Of a stretch of DNA of 49,321 nucleotides, positions 48,972 through 49,321 are shown piece by piece. Location: contig NZ_RXFQ01000028.1 in NCBI RefSeq assembly GCF_003951285.1, positions 1 through 49,321 on the forward strand, in the 5' to 3' direction. How positions within the stretch are numbered: position 1 is the stretch's first letter; each line of letters opens with the position of its first letter. The DNA is from Variovorax beijingensis. GTDB lineage: Bacteria; Pseudomonadota; Gammaproteobacteria; Burkholderiales; Burkholderiaceae_C. The position numbers and the translations under genes are program-made. The notes under the pieces are model-generated. The model made no database searches and had not been told where the DNA came from. It saw nothing but the letters and a program-made list of their open reading frames with translations.

Positions 48972-49321
48972 TGACATGGACAAAGCTATATGCCCTGATC
49001 AAAGCGGGCTACGGGCAAGGTCATTTGCATGACTACCTCCCCTACCTGAGGGTGACCAAGAAGGATTGGTCTGATAAAGCCAACATGGGCCATCACAGGA
49101 GCGCTGCGTTCGGACATACCCACCACTACAGAAGCTCAGGAGAAAGATGGCTGATCCATTTACTCAAGTGGCTAGGTGCATACGATGCACGCGACCAGTA
49201 CCCGATGTGGCCATGGGCGCATGAACACCCCTTGTGTGGGCTCCCGGGGTTCTCTTCCGACATAGAAGTACCAGGCACGCTTGAAATTGCACGGGCGAGG
49301 GCCATCAAGCTGTGGAAATAC
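48972..49321 (+). CDS. TnsA-like endonuclease, N-terminal part (runs off window)
   Basis: ATG 48972 is open to the window end, 116 codons. Sequence: TWTKLYALIKAGYGQGHLHD, YLPYLRVTKKDWSDKANMGH, THHYRSSGERWLIHLLKWLG, AYDARDQYPMWPWAHEHPL. The S.GE....L.LL.WL.A.D.R.QYPLWP pattern is what I recall for the catalytic N-terminal domain of TnsA proteins of Tn7-like transposons. The Glu in SSGERW and residues near RDQYP would belong to the nuclease core. TnsA makes the 5'-strand cuts at transposon ends, together with TnsB. tnsB and tnsC would be expected just to the right. Confidence 0.6.

Overview
The window looks like the accessory part of a high-GC betaproteobacterial chromosome, most likely Burkholderiales (Comamonadaceae/Variovorax-like). 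The signs are five Bug-type tripartite-tricarboxylate binding proteins with no membrane partners, several LysR regulators each beside a small catabolic operon, a divergent amiCR / urtABCDE-amidase locus, and many insertion sequences and IS remnants. I saw no rRNA, tRNA or CRISPR array. All family calls were made by reading translations, without database searches.

Layout. (1) 1-945: N-terminal 315 residues of an exported alginate-lyase-like protein, cut by the window edge. (2) 1.6-17.4 kb: a mosaic of catabolic operons. A minus-strand operon (flavin reductase-like, Bug, HbpS/GlcG-like, exported RidA) is followed by an intact lysR facing a tandem Bug-DUF1028-Bug-DUF1028 array, an MFS transporter, and an operon for hydroxyquinol cleavage (intradiol dioxygenase, maleylacetate reductase, RidA, YciI, Dabb, NADPH-FMN reductase, DoxX). 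Four divergent promoter regions here share one block with a TTTCC-N7-GGAAAT-N3-ATTTCC-like core. One adjoins the intact lysR. Two adjoin broken lysR remnants, and the fourth keeps only a few possible codons. (3) 17.4-28.9 kb: a Tat-type amidohydrolase, then a nitrogen locus. A urea/short-chain-amide ABC transporter (urtABCDE), an acetamidase/formamidase and a stop-interrupted SDR gene run on the minus strand, diverging from amiC-amiR. The leader upstream of urtA has a sigma-54 promoter match, a hairpin with an ANTAR-type hexaloop, and an intrinsic terminator. That is the layout expected for AmiR antitermination placed under nitrogen control.

(4) 29.2-37.7 kb: enoyl-CoA hydratase, Bug protein, a double-domain class III CoA-transferase, two LysR regulators and an NmrA-like reductase. 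(5) 38-42.4 kb: a small gene whose 3' end carries eight 7-bp repeats that move it out of its apparent original frame; an IS701-family element with an IS5-family element nested inside it, together splitting a small membrane-anchored protein gene; and a 51-bp tandem repeat array.

(6) 42.8-47.3 kb: the least familiar part, a compact seven-gene minus-strand operon. Its order is metallophosphoesterase, DUF2384 (Xre/MbcA/ParS-like), HAD, metallophosphoesterase, HAD, metallophosphoesterase, DUF2384. Five of the six junctions are 4-bp ATGA overlaps. No RES toxin is nearby. I propose it as a candidate nucleotide/RNA-end processing, toxin-antitoxin-like or defence system; its function is unknown. (7) 48-49.3 kb: a small DNA-binding-like protein and the start of a TnsA-like endonuclease gene running off the right edge, which suggests that a Tn7-like element or genomic island begins here.
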